NCBI RefSeq assembly: GCF_006716085.1
Contig: NZ_VFON01000001.1
Coordinates: 1,488,001 to 1,552,000 of the forward strand
Length of the DNA: 64,000 nt
From: Leucobacter komagatae
GTDB lineage: Bacteria > Actinomycetota > Actinomycetes > Actinomycetales > Microbacteriaceae
Reading direction: 5' to 3'
Below, piece by piece: positions 35,712 to 44,597 of this stretch (position 1 is its first letter; every line of letters starts with the position of its first letter). A program made the position numbers and the translations under genes. The notes below the pieces were generated by a model. The model had not been told where the DNA came from. It saw only the letters and a list, made by a program, of their open reading frames with translations, and searched no databases.

Positions 35712-36188
35712 GTGCACCGACCTCTACGCCTCTCCTCACTGAGGTTCGCCCTCGTCACACGTACCCTCGCTGTTGTATTGCTCATTGGGGCAGTTTTCCT
35801 CGCCTCTCGGGACCTCATGCAAGAGACAGCACACGTAGACCGTGCGCTCTACGTGATCGGCGGTGGCATCGTCGCAGCGGCCGCACTCTGGTTCCTCGCT
35901 GCCGGGTATTCAACACTCGTGCTCGACGATGGCGACGCACTACTCGTTGGCAGAACACGCACGCGCGTTCCGCTGAGGCGGACCACGAGCGTCACCCACA
36001 ACGTGCCAACCATGCGCGGCGGAAGGGCCTACACCGAGATCGCCTCCCCCGCGTACCCTGGCGGGTCATTCAGCTTTATTCCCCGCGACCTCGTCACCGG
36101 GCTCACCGCGGTCCCAGAGCCGCCATCGACGACTGAGCTCCGCCTCCGGGCTGAGCGCGCCCGCGGCGAGCGCCCCTCACCCCCGTAA
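35712..36188 (+). CDS. Small two-TM membrane protein, unknown function
   Basis: 158 residues from GTG 35712. Two hydrophobic segments ('RTLAVVLLIGAVFLA' and 'YVIGGGIVAAAALWFLAAGY') are followed by a cytoplasmic or extracytoplasmic beta-rich part of about 75 residues ('STLVLDDGDALLVGRTRTRVPLRRT'). The layout resembles small PH-like membrane proteins, but no family is certain. It is divergent from the sortase-anchored protein and followed 85 bp later by a thioesterase-like gene. Confidence 0.6.
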   Translation: MHRPLRLSSLRFALVTRTLAVVLLIGAVFLASRDLMQETAHVDRALYVIGGGIVAAAALWFLAAGYSTLVLDDGDALLVGRTRTRVPLRRTTSVTHNVPTMRGGRAYTEIASPAYPGGSFSFIPRDLVTGLTAVPEPPSTTELRLRAERARGERPSPP

Positions 36189-36273
36189 GCGGGCAGCGCG
36201 GGCCGCGCAGCAACGATAGAGTCTGACCATACGTCCGCGCCAAGCACGGCTCCCCCGAAAGGTCGTAGCAACG

Positions 36274-37053
36274 ATGACTGCTTCCCAGCCCGCATACTTC
36301 CGGCAGCTCTCCGCCACGACCTTCGTCGCGACCGAGTCGACAGGCGGGGCCTGGAACCCGGACGAGCAGCACATCGCCCCGGCAATCGGGCTGCTCGCCC
36401 ATCTCCTTGAGCAGGATCACGTGGGGCGCGGCGGCGAACTGCGCATGGCTTCGCTAGCCTGCGACATCCTCGGCGTACTGCCGATCGGCGAGTTTACGGT
36501 CGAGGTATCCGTCATCCGCCCCGGCCGCACGATAGAACTTGTCGAGGCCGTACTCACCGCGGGCGGGCGCGTGGGGGTGAGGGCTCGCGCGTGGATGCTG
36601 CAGACAGCCGACACTACAGGTCTCTCGGGAACCGCGTTCCCCGACATGCCCCCGCTCGATTCAACCCCCGAGTACCCGTTCGGCACGACGTGGAATGGCG
36701 AGTGCGTCAACACTGTCATGGCACGCCGCGATTGCCTTGGAACGGGTCGCGCTCGCAGCTGGATCCGCACCGACACCCAGCTCATTGAAGGCGTCGCGGT
36801 CAGCAACCAGGCGCGTCTCATCGGCATGCTCGACTTCGCAAACGGCCTCGTTCCGCGGGTGAACCCGCTCGAAATTGGCTTCCCGAACATCGATCTCAAC
36901 GTCTCCTTCTTCCGCGCGCCCGCAGGCGACTGGCTGGGGCTCGACACCACTGTGTCGTTCGGGCCAGACTCGGTCGGCTTAACCGAGTCTGTGGTGCACG
37001 ACGAGAACGGGCCGGTCGGCACACTCTCACAGACGCTCACGATTCGCGCGTAG
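36274..37053 (+). CDS. Thioesterase family protein (TesB/4HBT_3-like)
   Basis: A 259-residue protein in a double hot-dog arrangement. 'GGAWNPDEQHIAPAIGLLAHLLEQDH' at residues about 23-48 and 'LACDILGVLPIGEFTVEVSVIRPGRTIELVEAVL' (63-96) are the family signatures, with the second half ending in 'GLDTTVSFGPDSVGLTES'. It would hydrolyse an acyl-CoA; chain length is not predictable. Start ATG 36274. No operon partner is evident; the next gene is 140 bp away. Confidence 0.8.
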   Translation: MTASQPAYFRQLSATTFVATESTGGAWNPDEQHIAPAIGLLAHLLEQDHVGRGGELRMASLACDILGVLPIGEFTVEVSVIRPGRTIELVEAVLTAGGRVGVRARAWMLQTADTTGLSGTAFPDMPPLDSTPEYPFGTTWNGECVNTVMARRDCLGTGRARSWIRTDTQLIEGVAVSNQARLIGMLDFANGLVPRVNPLEIGFPNIDLNVSFFRAPAGDWLGLDTTVSFGPDSVGLTESVVHDENGPVGTLSQTLTIRA

Positions 37054-37193
37054 CGGGTGCCCGACCTGGAACACCGGCCAGGCTAGCCCCGGGGCACGGG
37101 AGAGCCACGCAACCCCCAGACTTACACGCGGGCGCGGCAGGCGCCCGCGCGGTAACGTGGCGAGAGAACCCCCGCGCACAACGAAAGCACCCG

Positions 37194-37748
37194 ATGCCAT
37201 CCCTCACCCCACCGGCAGGCGATACCGACAGCGCCGAGAGCAAACCCGCGCGCGGCCGACAGGGCCCACGGCGTTTCGCTGGCCTCTCCGCCGCCGAGCT
37301 TTCCCGGGTCATTACGGCGGGCGTCGCCTTGCCCGCCCTGTTCGTGCTGTGCTCCTGGGTGATCGAGTCATCCTGGACCGATTTGCCGGGCCGGTATCCC
37401 GCCCACTGGGGCAAGGGCGGGGTTGACAGGTTCTCATCCCCGCAGGAGTACATCAACACTCAGGCGGTTGCGGCGGCGGTCGCCGCGGTAGTGACGGCCG
37501 GAATTGCGGCGGGAAACCTGCTCGGCGGAGCCTGGTCACCGCTCTCCCGCGGTTTTACCTCGGTCGGCGCGGGCATCACCGGAGCAATTGCCGGCGGCTT
37601 CTTCGTTCAACTACTGCGCTCGCGCGGGCTCACCACGCAGGCAGCGATCGAGCTCGGCGGCGGTGCCGGCTTCCTTGGCGTTGCGGCTGGCTTCGTGGCG
37701 CTCTTCGCGCTGACCTTCACCCTTCTCCCCCGGGGCAAATACTCCTAG
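37194..37748 (+). CDS. DUF1648-like membrane protein
   Basis: 184 residues from ATG 37194, with about four TM helices. 'WTDLPGRYPAHWGKGGVDRFSSP' region (residues about 62-85) matches the DUF1648 loop (LPxxVPxHWxxxGxxDR), seen in SdpI-like and related integral membrane proteins. The charged N-terminus of about 35 residues is probably cytoplasmic. Function unknown. A terminator-like GC-rich stretch follows, then the catabolic region. Confidence 0.65.
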   Translation: MPSLTPPAGDTDSAESKPARGRQGPRRFAGLSAAELSRVITAGVALPALFVLCSWVIESSWTDLPGRYPAHWGKGGVDRFSSPQEYINTQAVAAAVAAVVTAGIAAGNLLGGAWSPLSRGFTSVGAGITGAIAGGFFVQLLRSRGLTTQAAIELGGGAGFLGVAAGFVALFALTFTLLPRGKYS

Positions 37749-37950
37749 GCGCCACCCTCTCGCAGCGCCCCGAGCGGTTTCGCGGGGCCGTTTCCTGCCC
37801 TGCTGAACGGCGACGGGGGCCAATCTTGCAGCGCCGCTATTAATACACGATCGCCTATACTATAGTGATAGCCAGCCTGCAGCCCGCCCGGGTTTTCAGC
37901 AGTTTCAGACGGACTTCCTCCGGCACCGGAGGGTCGAGCGAAGGAGCTCT
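37749..37950 (+). promoter_or_regulatory. Promoter/operator region of the MHS transporter operon
   Basis: An AT-rich patch at 37838-37871 in otherwise GC-rich DNA includes CTATACTATAG (37855-37865). On the minus strand this reads ATAGTATAG-GCGA, nearly the same as ATAGTATAGCGA in the promoter of the minus-strand catabolic operon (48666-48684). It is a likely shared operator for the GntR regulator at 48725. AAGGAG precedes the ATG at 37951. Confidence 0.55.
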
Positions 37951-39267
37951 ATGAGCACGCAATCAGAAGCAGTGGCAGCCCCGCCGCAGCTCACCAAGAA
38001 ACCCAGCAAGGTCGAGCGCCGCAACCTCCGCGCCCTGAGCTGGGGGCACGCCCTCGAGTGGTACGACTGGGCGATCTTCGGCCTGCTGTCGGTCTACCTG
38101 GGCGCGACGTTCTTCCCCTCAGACAACCCCGTCGCCTCGACGCTGAACGCGCTCGCCGTCTTCGCCGTCGGCTTCGTCGCCCGCCCGCTCGGCGGCGCCG
38201 TATTTGGCTTCGTGGCTGACCGGTTTGGGCGCCGCAAGATCATGATCTTCGCGATCGGCGCCGTCGCTCTCGGCAGCTTTATTATTGGCGTGCTGCCCGG
38301 CTACGAGACGATCGGCATCGCGGCCCCCATCATCGTCGTTGCCGCGCGCCTACTCCAGGGCCTCTCGGCTGGCGTTGAGGCACCCCTCGGAACTGCCTAC
38401 GCGCTCGAGCTCGTTCCCGGCCGCCCGGGCTACGTCGCCGGCTTCTTCGCGTTCTTCAACAACCTCGGCAACCTGCTCGCACCGCTCTCGATCTTCTGCA
38501 TCAGCGCGCTGCTCGGCCCAGAAGCACTCGCCGCGTACGGCTGGCGCATCCCCTTCATCATCGGCGGCGCCCTCGGCCTCATCGTGCTCTGGCTGCGCCG
38601 CACGCTGCCCGAGACCCTGAACACCGAGGCGATCCACACCATCGGCGCCGTCCCGACAAAGAAGAACTCGGTCTGGCGCGACGTGCGCAAGTACTGGCTG
38701 AGCGTGCTCGCTACGATCTTCATCGTCGGTGCGATCCAGGCGTACAACTACACCTGGATCGCGGGCCTGCCGAACCTTGCGAACGGCCTGTACGGCGAAG
38801 ACCCGACGGCTGTCTTCGCAATCACCACAGGCATGGGCATTTTCCTGACGCTCGGTGCGTGGGTGCTCAGCCGCGTGCTCGACCGCTTCCCGATGTCTCG
38901 GTGGTTCGTGATCGCCCGCGTCGCTGCCATCCCGACGATCTTCCTCGCGCTCCTCTACTCGCAGCCCGGCATCGGCACCCTCGCCGGCGTGATGTTCGGC
39001 GGCGCCGTGGTGCTGCTGCTCAACATGACGATCTTCGTCGTCGTCGCGAACTCCCTCCTCCCCCAGCACATTCGTGGAACGGGCCTGGGCCTCGGCTACG
39101 GCATCGGCGTCGCGCTGTTCGGCGGCACCGCCTCCTACCTGCTGCTGTGGCTGCAGAACCAGGGCCTCATGTGGGTCTTCCCCACCTACATTGCCGTACT
39201 CTGCGCGATCAGCGTGGTGCTGTACATCCTCGCGAAGCGCCGCAACGGCCTCTTCGTAGGCGAGTAA
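37951..39267 (+). CDS. MHS-family (metabolite:H+ symporter) MFS transporter
   Basis: 438 residues, 12 TM. 'SWGHALEWYDWAIFGLLSVYLG' near residue 30 and 'GAVFGFVADRFGRRKIM' near 80 are the hallmarks of the metabolite:H+ symporter group (KgtP, ProP, ShiA). 'LQGLSAGVEAPLGTAYALEL' is the TM5 region. It carries the shared operator motif and heads an operon with a nucleoside hydrolase and a cytidine-deaminase-like gene, so it probably imports the compound they act on. AAGGAG directs the ATG. Confidence 0.88.
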   Translation: MSTQSEAVAAPPQLTKKPSKVERRNLRALSWGHALEWYDWAIFGLLSVYLGATFFPSDNPVASTLNALAVFAVGFVARPLGGAVFGFVADRFGRRKIMIFAIGAVALGSFIIGVLPGYETIGIAAPIIVVAARLLQGLSAGVEAPLGTAYALELVPGRPGYVAGFFAFFNNLGNLLAPLSIFCISALLGPEALAAYGWRIPFIIGGALGLIVLWLRRTLPETLNTEAIHTIGAVPTKKNSVWRDVRKYWLSVLATIFIVGAIQAYNYTWIAGLPNLANGLYGEDPTAVFAITTGMGIFLTLGAWVLSRVLDRFPMSRWFVIARVAAIPTIFLALLYSQPGIGTLAGVMFGGAVVLLLNMTIFVVVANSLLPQHIRGTGLGLGYGIGVALFGGTASYLLLWLQNQGLMWVFPTYIAVLCAISVVLYILAKRRNGLFVGE

Positions 39268-39347
39268 CTCACAGCGACGCAGGCAGACCGCGCTCCCTCG
39301 GGGCAAACGACGACGCCCCTCGGGGCCGCACAGAAAGCGAACGACAC

Positions 39348-40307
39348 ATGGAACGATTCATCATCGACACCGACCCCGGCATCGACGACGCCGGAGCCCT
39401 GTTCTGGGCGCTCTCAACCGACGCCTTCAGGGTTGAGGCCCTCACGACGGTCTTCGGCAACGTGCGCGTGGAAACCGCGACGGCGAACGCCCGCAAGATC
39501 GCGCACATCGCGGGCCGCCCCGAGCTGCCGATCTGGTCGGGCGCGGCACGCCCGCTCGTTGGCGAGCCGCACTACGCCGAGTACATTCACCGCAAGGGCG
39601 GCGTCGGCTACTGGGAGTACCCCGACCCAGCACCCGACGCCGACGCCCCTTCTGACGCAGTGCTCCGCATGATTGACGCGGTGATGGCCGAGCCGGGCCA
39701 GATCAGCATCATGGCCCTCGCGCCGCTCACGAACGTGGCGCTCGCGATCAAGCTCGAGCCCCGGTTCGCGAGCTCGGTGAAGCGCATCATCTACATGGGT
39801 GGCGCCGCCCTTACATGGGGCAACGTGACCCCGGTCGCGAGCGCGAACATCTACAACGACCCCGAGGCCGCCGAGATCGTCATCCAGTCGGGTGCCCCGC
39901 TCACTCAGGTTGGTCTCGACGTGTCGCGCAAGTTCTCGGTGTCGCCCGAGCGCATCGCCGAGCTCTGGGAGTCGGGCTCACCGATGGGGCGGGCGCTGTG
40001 CGAGATGATCGGCTACCCCGACAAGCACGACGACACCGTCGAGATGCCCGAGTGGAAGACCGAGGGGATGCACTTGAACGACGTGCCGTGCGTCGCCTAC
40101 GCACTGAACCCCGACTGGTTCGAGGTGCAGCGGCTGCGGGTCGATGTCGAACTCGACGGCAAGCACACGCGCGGCCAGACAGTTGTGCAGATGATCGACC
40201 GGTGGAAGGGCGTGCCGAACGTCGACGTGCTGCTCGACATCGACCGCGACGCGGTCGCGGCCGCGCTCACTGCATCAATCATCGCCGCGGGAGGCGGAAC
40301 GGCCTAA
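39348..40307 (+). CDS. Inosine/uridine-type nucleoside hydrolase (first copy)
   Basis: 319 residues from ATG 39348; a longer frame upstream overlaps the transporter gene and is not used. The calcium-binding motif is 'DTDPGIDDAGAL' at residues 7-18. 'IIYMGGAALTWGNVTPVASANIYNDPEAA' (about 145-173) contains the conserved MGG and N-x-x-x-D-P-E-A of nucleoside hydrolases. The enzyme cleaves the N-glycosidic bond of ribonucleosides to base and ribose. 'HDD' and 'CVAYALNPDWF' complete the active site. It is cotranscribed with an MHS transporter and a deaminase. Confidence 0.92.
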   Translation: MERFIIDTDPGIDDAGALFWALSTDAFRVEALTTVFGNVRVETATANARKIAHIAGRPELPIWSGAARPLVGEPHYAEYIHRKGGVGYWEYPDPAPDADAPSDAVLRMIDAVMAEPGQISIMALAPLTNVALAIKLEPRFASSVKRIIYMGGAALTWGNVTPVASANIYNDPEAAEIVIQSGAPLTQVGLDVSRKFSVSPERIAELWESGSPMGRALCEMIGYPDKHDDTVEMPEWKTEGMHLNDVPCVAYALNPDWFEVQRLRVDVELDGKHTRGQTVVQMIDRWKGVPNVDVLLDIDRDAVAAALTASIIAAGGGTA

Positions 40308-40390
40308 GCGCCCAGGGCGGCCCCTGTGCGGTCGAGCGCACGCTCGCGCCGCACAGGGGCCGCCGCGTATCTGCCGCAGAAAGGCACACC

Positions 40391-40879
40391 ATGACACAGA
40401 AACACAGCGCTTCCGAAGCGCACAGTACTTCCGAGGCGCACAGCGCCGATCCGGATCCCACCCCCGCAGCGCTCACCGCTGCCGACGCCGAGCTCATCGA
40501 GGCCGCAAGCGCGCTCCTCACCCGCGTCCACGACCCGGGCGCCGTGCGCGTCGCGGCGGCGGCCCGCGGCGAGTCGGGCGCACTCTATCTCGGGGTGAGC
40601 CTCGCGACCCCGCGCGTGAAGGTGTGCGCGGAGAGCGCCGCGGTGGCGAACGCGAAGATCGGCGGCGATGTCGCGATCACGCGAATCGTATCGGTCGGCC
40701 TCGCGCCCGACGACGTGCCCCACGTCATCAACCCGTGCGGGGTGTGCCGCGAACTCATCCCGAAGTTCGGCAGCGACCTGCGTGTGCTGACGGACGTCGG
40801 TGAGGGCAGGGTCGAAGCGCTCGCTCCCGGCGCACTCCTGCCGATGCCCTGGATCCGCGCGCGCTCGTACGACGACTAG
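40391..40879 (+). CDS. Cytidine-deaminase-like protein
   Basis: 162 residues from ATG 40391. The zinc motif is 'CAESAAVANA' (C-A-E) and 'PCGVCRELIPKFG' (P-C-x-x-C), the tetrameric cytidine deaminase pattern. An N-terminal tail has a repeated 'SEAHS' unit and is probably disordered. The active-site glutamate is present. It may deaminate a nucleoside or its analogue before or after the hydrolase acts. Members with this layout also include proteins of the blasticidin-S-deaminase type, which I cannot exclude. Confidence 0.85.
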   Translation: MTQKHSASEAHSTSEAHSADPDPTPAALTAADAELIEAASALLTRVHDPGAVRVAAAARGESGALYLGVSLATPRVKVCAESAAVANAKIGGDVAITRIVSVGLAPDDVPHVINPCGVCRELIPKFGSDLRVLTDVGEGRVEALAPGALLPMPWIRARSYDD

Positions 40880-40896
40880 GCACAGCCACACACGCC

Positions 40897-40938
40897 CAGC
40901 GCCCGCGGGCGAGCCAATCGGCTCGCCCGCGGGCGCTG
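40897..40938. terminator. Bidirectional terminator between the two catabolic operons
   Basis: A perfect 19-bp stem starting CAGCGCCCGCGGGCGAGCC with an AATC loop, between the deaminase stop (40879) and the second nucleoside hydrolase stop (40955), which converge. Confidence 0.8.
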
Positions 40939-40954
40939 GTGTTTCCGTTGCGCG

Positions 40955-41941
40955 TTACCGCCACGGAAGGGGGCGACGCAGGGTCTCCCCGATCATGTCG
41001 AGTACGCCGTCAAAGTCCATGTCGACCACAACGCGGTGGAGCGGCCGGGTCTCGTCGCGCGCGGGGTGTACGCCGGCAAGGTAGCGGTCGCCAGTCTGCG
41101 GGTCTGCAAACGTCTGCAGGGGCCGCATGACCGACGCCGTGACAAGGTCGGGGCGCAGCAGCGCCGCGACCGCCATGCTGTCGTTGATGCCCATGACGCG
41201 CTCGTCGCCGGGCTGCGGGTACGACCGCGAGTAGAACCCGGCGTAGTCTGCGCTGATCTTCGTGATGAGCTCGGCCGGCGCGTACCCGGTCGAGCTCGCG
41301 ATCTCGAGGAAGAAGTCCTCGGGAACGAGCGCCTGACGCGTCACGTACGGCCCGCACCAGGTGACGTCGCCCACCGCACCCGCGACGGCCTCGGCGGCGT
41401 CAATGTCGAACGTGACGTTCGGGTCACGAGACACCCTGAAGCGGCGGTCGGCCCACGGCTCGGTATCGCGGTAGAGGGCCGGGCCCAGCGTGCCAACGAT
41501 CGTCGTGCTGCGCAGCTTCTCGAGCAGCTTCGGCTCGACCTCGAGCGCGCGTGCGAGGTTCGTCTGCGGGCCGATCGCGAGGTAGTCGATCTCTCCCTTG
41601 TGCTGCGCGACGAGCTCGAGCAGCACGTCGACGCCGTTCGGCTCCGTCGCCACCGACACCGCTGGCCGCAGCCCCGTATTGCCGAATCCGTCCTCACCGT
41701 GAATACCGGGGTTCAGCCGCAGCTCCTGTTTCACGGGCACGTCGCTGCCGCGGTAGACGGGCACATCAGTGCGCCCGCAGGTATCGAGCACGTAGCGGGC
41801 GTTGTCAGCGGCGCGCTCGCCGGTGCAGTTTCCGAACACACTGATCACCGCAAGGATCTCGACCTCGGGGTCGGCCGCAAGCAGCATCAGCGCCAGCGCG
41901 TCGTCAACGCCGGTATCGGTGTCCACCACCACTTTTCTCAT
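40955..41941 (-). CDS. Inosine/uridine-type nucleoside hydrolase (second copy)
   Basis: 328 residues from ATG 41941, which has GGGAG seven bases upstream; GTG 41947 is too close to that RBS. The calcium motif is 'DTDTGVDDALALML' at the N-terminus, and 'GPALYRDTEPWADRRFRVSRDPNVTFDIDAAEA' (about residues 155-187) is the MGG-like region, with the glycines partly replaced (TIVGTLGPAL for YMGG). It is only loosely similar to the first copy, so the two likely differ in substrate. It is the last gene of the minus-strand catabolic operon, after a 93-bp gap. Confidence 0.9.
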   Translation of the reverse strand: MRKVVVDTDTGVDDALALMLLAADPEVEILAVISVFGNCTGERAADNARYVLDTCGRTDVPVYRGSDVPVKQELRLNPGIHGEDGFGNTGLRPAVSVATEPNGVDVLLELVAQHKGEIDYLAIGPQTNLARALEVEPKLLEKLRSTTIVGTLGPALYRDTEPWADRRFRVSRDPNVTFDIDAAEAVAGAVGDVTWCGPYVTRQALVPEDFFLEIASSTGYAPAELITKISADYAGFYSRSYPQPGDERVMGINDSMAVAALLRPDLVTASVMRPLQTFADPQTGDRYLAGVHPARDETRPLHRVVVDMDFDGVLDMIGETLRRPLPWR

Positions 41942-42034
41942 CGTCACACTCCCGTGTTCACGGCCTCGGGCCCACGCCCAAGACTCTGTCGTTTGCCGCC
42001 CCGCACCGCGCGGAGTGGAAGCTCTCGCTGTCGG

Positions 42035-42715
42035 TCACTCTGGGGCGCTGAGGCCCATGCCCGCGAACGCGGCCTGCGCGGGCTCCTCACTGAGGGTCTT
42101 CGCGAAGGCCACCGCGGCGGCGGGTGCGCCGACGCGTGCGCCGATCGCGAACCGCCCGTATGCCTGCAGCTCGTGCGGAATCGGGGCCACGATGTGTTCA
42201 CCCGTGACCGACCGCAGCTCGCTCACCTGCTGGATCGCGACGTCGGCGCGGCCGTCGATGACGGCCTCTGCTGTGAGCCCCGCGGGAAGCCGCACAGCTC
42301 GCTCGTCGAGCCGCTCGAGCAGCCCGCGGTCGCTGAGCACCCGCATGAAGTGCAGGCCACTCGCACCCGAAAGCGTGTAGGCGACAGCGCGCGATGCGAG
42401 CAGGTAGCGAAGAAATTCATCGGCTCCGCCGCCTGCTGGCGCAGGGGACTCGGGCAGCCGCGCGAAGCCGACCGCGGAGACGGCGATATCGGCAATCGAC
42501 GCCGGGTCGAGCACTCCCTCGTTCGCAAGCTCCCCGAGTGAGGAGGAGACCCCGAGGAGCAGGTCTGGGCGATCGCCCCCGGCGATCTTCTCGAGCAGCA
42601 CGGTCGTCGGTTCAAACGTCGCTTCGATGCGCTCCCCCGTCGCTTCTTCGAACGCGGGAATGAGCGTGTCGACGAGCGGTTTGCGGACGACGAGCCCGGA
42701 GTACAGGGTGATCAT
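42035..42715 (-). CDS. Type 2 periplasmic-binding-protein-like domain without signal peptide
   Basis: 226 residues with the fold markers of an extracellular solute-binding protein (ModA/AfuA type): 'LYSGLVVRKPLVDTLIPAFEEATGE' at the start, 'DLLLGVSSSLGELANEGVLD' in the middle, and 'GRADVAIQQVSELRSVTG' later. The protein begins directly at the first strand with no signal peptide or lipobox, so it should stay in the cytoplasm. It overlaps the aldolase-family gene by 4 bp. No ABC permease genes are near. It may sense or sequester a pathway intermediate, or be a sensor for regulation; inference only. Confidence 0.72.
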   Translation of the reverse strand: MITLYSGLVVRKPLVDTLIPAFEEATGERIEATFEPTTVLLEKIAGGDRPDLLLGVSSSLGELANEGVLDPASIADIAVSAVGFARLPESPAPAGGGADEFLRYLLASRAVAYTLSGASGLHFMRVLSDRGLLERLDERAVRLPAGLTAEAVIDGRADVAIQQVSELRSVTGEHIVAPIPHELQAYGRFAIGARVGAPAAAVAFAKTLSEEPAQAAFAGMGLSAPE

Positions 42716-43353
42716 GGGCGGGGCCTTTCGGTCGTCGCTGGCGCCGAGAGCGCCGCGAGCTGCGCTGGCGAGAGCGGGGCGGTGCGCATGCCTGCGGTCA
42801 GAAGATAGATCTGGGTGGTGTGCTCGAGCTCTTCCAAGGCGTCAAGGGCCTCGCCGAGGCTCGCGCCGGCAACCACTGGTCCGTGGTTGCGCAGCAGAAG
42901 CGCGTGCCCGCTCTCCGCCGCGCGTTCGACGGCCTGCGTCGCGGCCGGGTCGCCCGGCGCGAAGTACGGCAACACCTGCAACTGCCCGACGCGCATCCCG
43001 TAGTACGCGGTGAGCGGCGGCAGCGGTTCCGTCGGGTTCAGGTCGGCGAGGCACGAGAGGGCCGCCGCGTGCACGGAGTGCGTGTGCACGATCGCGTGTG
43101 TCTGCGGGCGCGCGCGCATCACGGCGACGTGCAAGAACGCTTCTTTCGTGGGCTTCGGGCCGTCGAGGTGACGGCCCGAGCGGTCGAGCACGGAGAGCTC
43201 GCTCGCCTCGACCTCGTCGAGGCCGACGCCTGTCGGGGTGACGAGGATCCGTTCCCCCTCGCGCACCGCGAGATTGCCCGTGCGGCCGTGGGTGAGTCCG
43301 CGCCTGTGGATCGAGTGCGCGATCCGCTCCAGCTCCGAGCGCGCGCCGCTCAC
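42712..43353 (-). CDS. Class II aldolase/adducin-family decarboxylase (OtnC-like)
   Basis: 213 residues of the class II aldolase/adducin fold. Zinc ligands are seen in 'HAIVHTHSVHAAAL' (H-x-H) and a late histidine in 'NHGPVVAG'. The proton-transfer glutamate is in 'KPTKEAFLHVAVMRA'. In four-carbon acid sugar pathways OtnC decarboxylates 3-oxo-tetronate 4-phosphate to dihydroxyacetone phosphate. It directly follows an OtnK homologue with a 4-bp overlap, which supports that assignment over AraD-type aldolases. Confidence 0.85.
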   Translation of the reverse strand: MSGARSELERIAHSIHRRGLTHGRTGNLAVREGERILVTPTGVGLDEVEASELSVLDRSGRHLDGPKPTKEAFLHVAVMRARPQTHAIVHTHSVHAAALSCLADLNPTEPLPPLTAYYGMRVGQLQVLPYFAPGDPAATQAVERAAESGHALLLRNHGPVVAGASLGEALDALEELEHTTQIYLLTAGMRTAPLSPAQLAALSAPATTERPRP

Positions 43354-44597
43354 CGGGTACCCCCGGCAAGCGCGACGTCGACGAAGAAGTCTGGGCCACC
43401 GAAGTTGCCCGACTTCAGCACGAGGTGAGCGTCGCGTTCGGTGTCGTGAATCCAGGGCGCGCCAACCGCTGCCTCCGCGCCGACGACAGCGGCGGCCGTG
43501 CCGAGCTCGCGGATCACGGCGCCGGAGGTCTCGCCGCCAGCGATGAGCATGCGCGTGACGCCGCGCTCCGAAAGCCCGCGCGCGACAATGCCCGCGACGT
43601 CTTCATAGAGCTCGCCGACGTTTGGGATACGCGCGTCGCGTTCCGCCGCGGGGCTCGACGAGTAAATCAGCGCCGACGCGTTGCCGGGCTGGGCGTCCCA
43701 CCACGCAAGCGCGGCGGCGGCCAGGCCCTCCGCGCTGTCGCCCGGCTGCGCGACCACGTGGTGCGAGGCCCCGCCCGCGGCGCGGAACGCGGCGATCTGT
43801 TCGAGCGTGCGCCGGGAGCAGCTCCCCGCGATGATCGCGGTGCGGCCCGGCGCGGGCGCGCCAAGCTTACGACCGGAGGCGGGCTCACGCTCGGCGATGG
43901 CGCCGACGAGCCCGGCCGACCCCGCGACAAGCGCATGACCATCAACGGCCTCGGCGATGGCTCTGAGGTCTGATTCCTCGAGAGCGTCGGCGATGACGTG
44001 GGCGACGCGTCCGGCGCCAGCCGACGTCGCCGCGACGGCGATCGCCGCGGTCACTGCCTCCGCGCCCGCGCGCACTGTTTCGAGCTGCAGCGTGCCGATG
44101 CCGCCAGCAATCTGCGGGGCGAGGAGCCGTTCGAGCGAGGAGTCGAGCATGGGCGTGATCGGGTGCTGCGCCATGTGCGTCTCCTGCAGCGGCACCCCGT
44201 CAACGAGCAGGTGGCCGTCCACGACCGTGCGTCCGTGAATCGGGGCGGCCGGCGTAGTGACGACGGTGCCGACCCCGAGTTCGGTAGCGAGCGCCTCCGT
44301 GACGGGGCCGATGTTGCCCTCCGGCGTCGAGTCGAACGTCGAGCAGTACTTGAAGTAGAACCGGGTCGCCCCGGCACTTCTGAGCGCTCGCAGCGCTTCG
44401 AGGCTCGCCTGAACAGCCTCGGCGACCGAAATCGAGCGTGTCTTCAGGCCGACGACGATCGCGTCGACAGTCGTGAGATCCTGCTCGGAGAGGGGCGCTT
44501 CCGTGTTGAGCGCCAGTACCGTGCGCAGCCCCGCCCGTCCGAGGGCGGCGGCGACGTCGGTCGCGCCGGTCACGTCGTCGGCGATCACGCCGATCAT
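43350..44597 (-). CDS. DUF1537 four-carbon acid sugar kinase (OtnK-like)
   Basis: 415 residues of the four-carbon acid sugar kinase family. 'MIGVIADDVTGATDVAAALG' is the N-terminal substrate-domain motif and 'LIAGGETSGAVIRELG' is the C-terminal nucleotide-binding motif. 'RFYFKYCSTFDSTPEGNIG' (residues about 95-113) is diagnostic. OtnK phosphorylates 3-oxo-tetronates; other DUF1537 members act on D-threonate, D-erythronate or apionate-derived acids. It lies between the racemase-like and OtnC-like genes with 4-bp overlaps on both sides. Confidence 0.9.
   Translation of the reverse strand: MIGVIADDVTGATDVAAALGRAGLRTVLALNTEAPLSEQDLTTVDAIVVGLKTRSISVAEAVQASLEALRALRSAGATRFYFKYCSTFDSTPEGNIGPVTEALATELGVGTVVTTPAAPIHGRTVVDGHLLVDGVPLQETHMAQHPITPMLDSSLERLLAPQIAGGIGTLQLETVRAGAEAVTAAIAVAATSAGAGRVAHVIADALEESDLRAIAEAVDGHALVAGSAGLVGAIAEREPASGRKLGAPAPGRTAIIAGSCSRRTLEQIAAFRAAGGASHHVVAQPGDSAEGLAAAALAWWDAQPGNASALIYSSSPAAERDARIPNVGELYEDVAGIVARGLSERGVTRMLIAGGETSGAVIRELGTAAAVVGAEAAVGAPWIHDTERDAHLVLKSGNFGGPDFFVDVALAGGTR

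Noticed and set aside
38859..39347. N-terminal extension of the first nucleoside hydrolase
   Set aside because: It lies inside the MHS transporter gene in another frame; the family start is at 39348.
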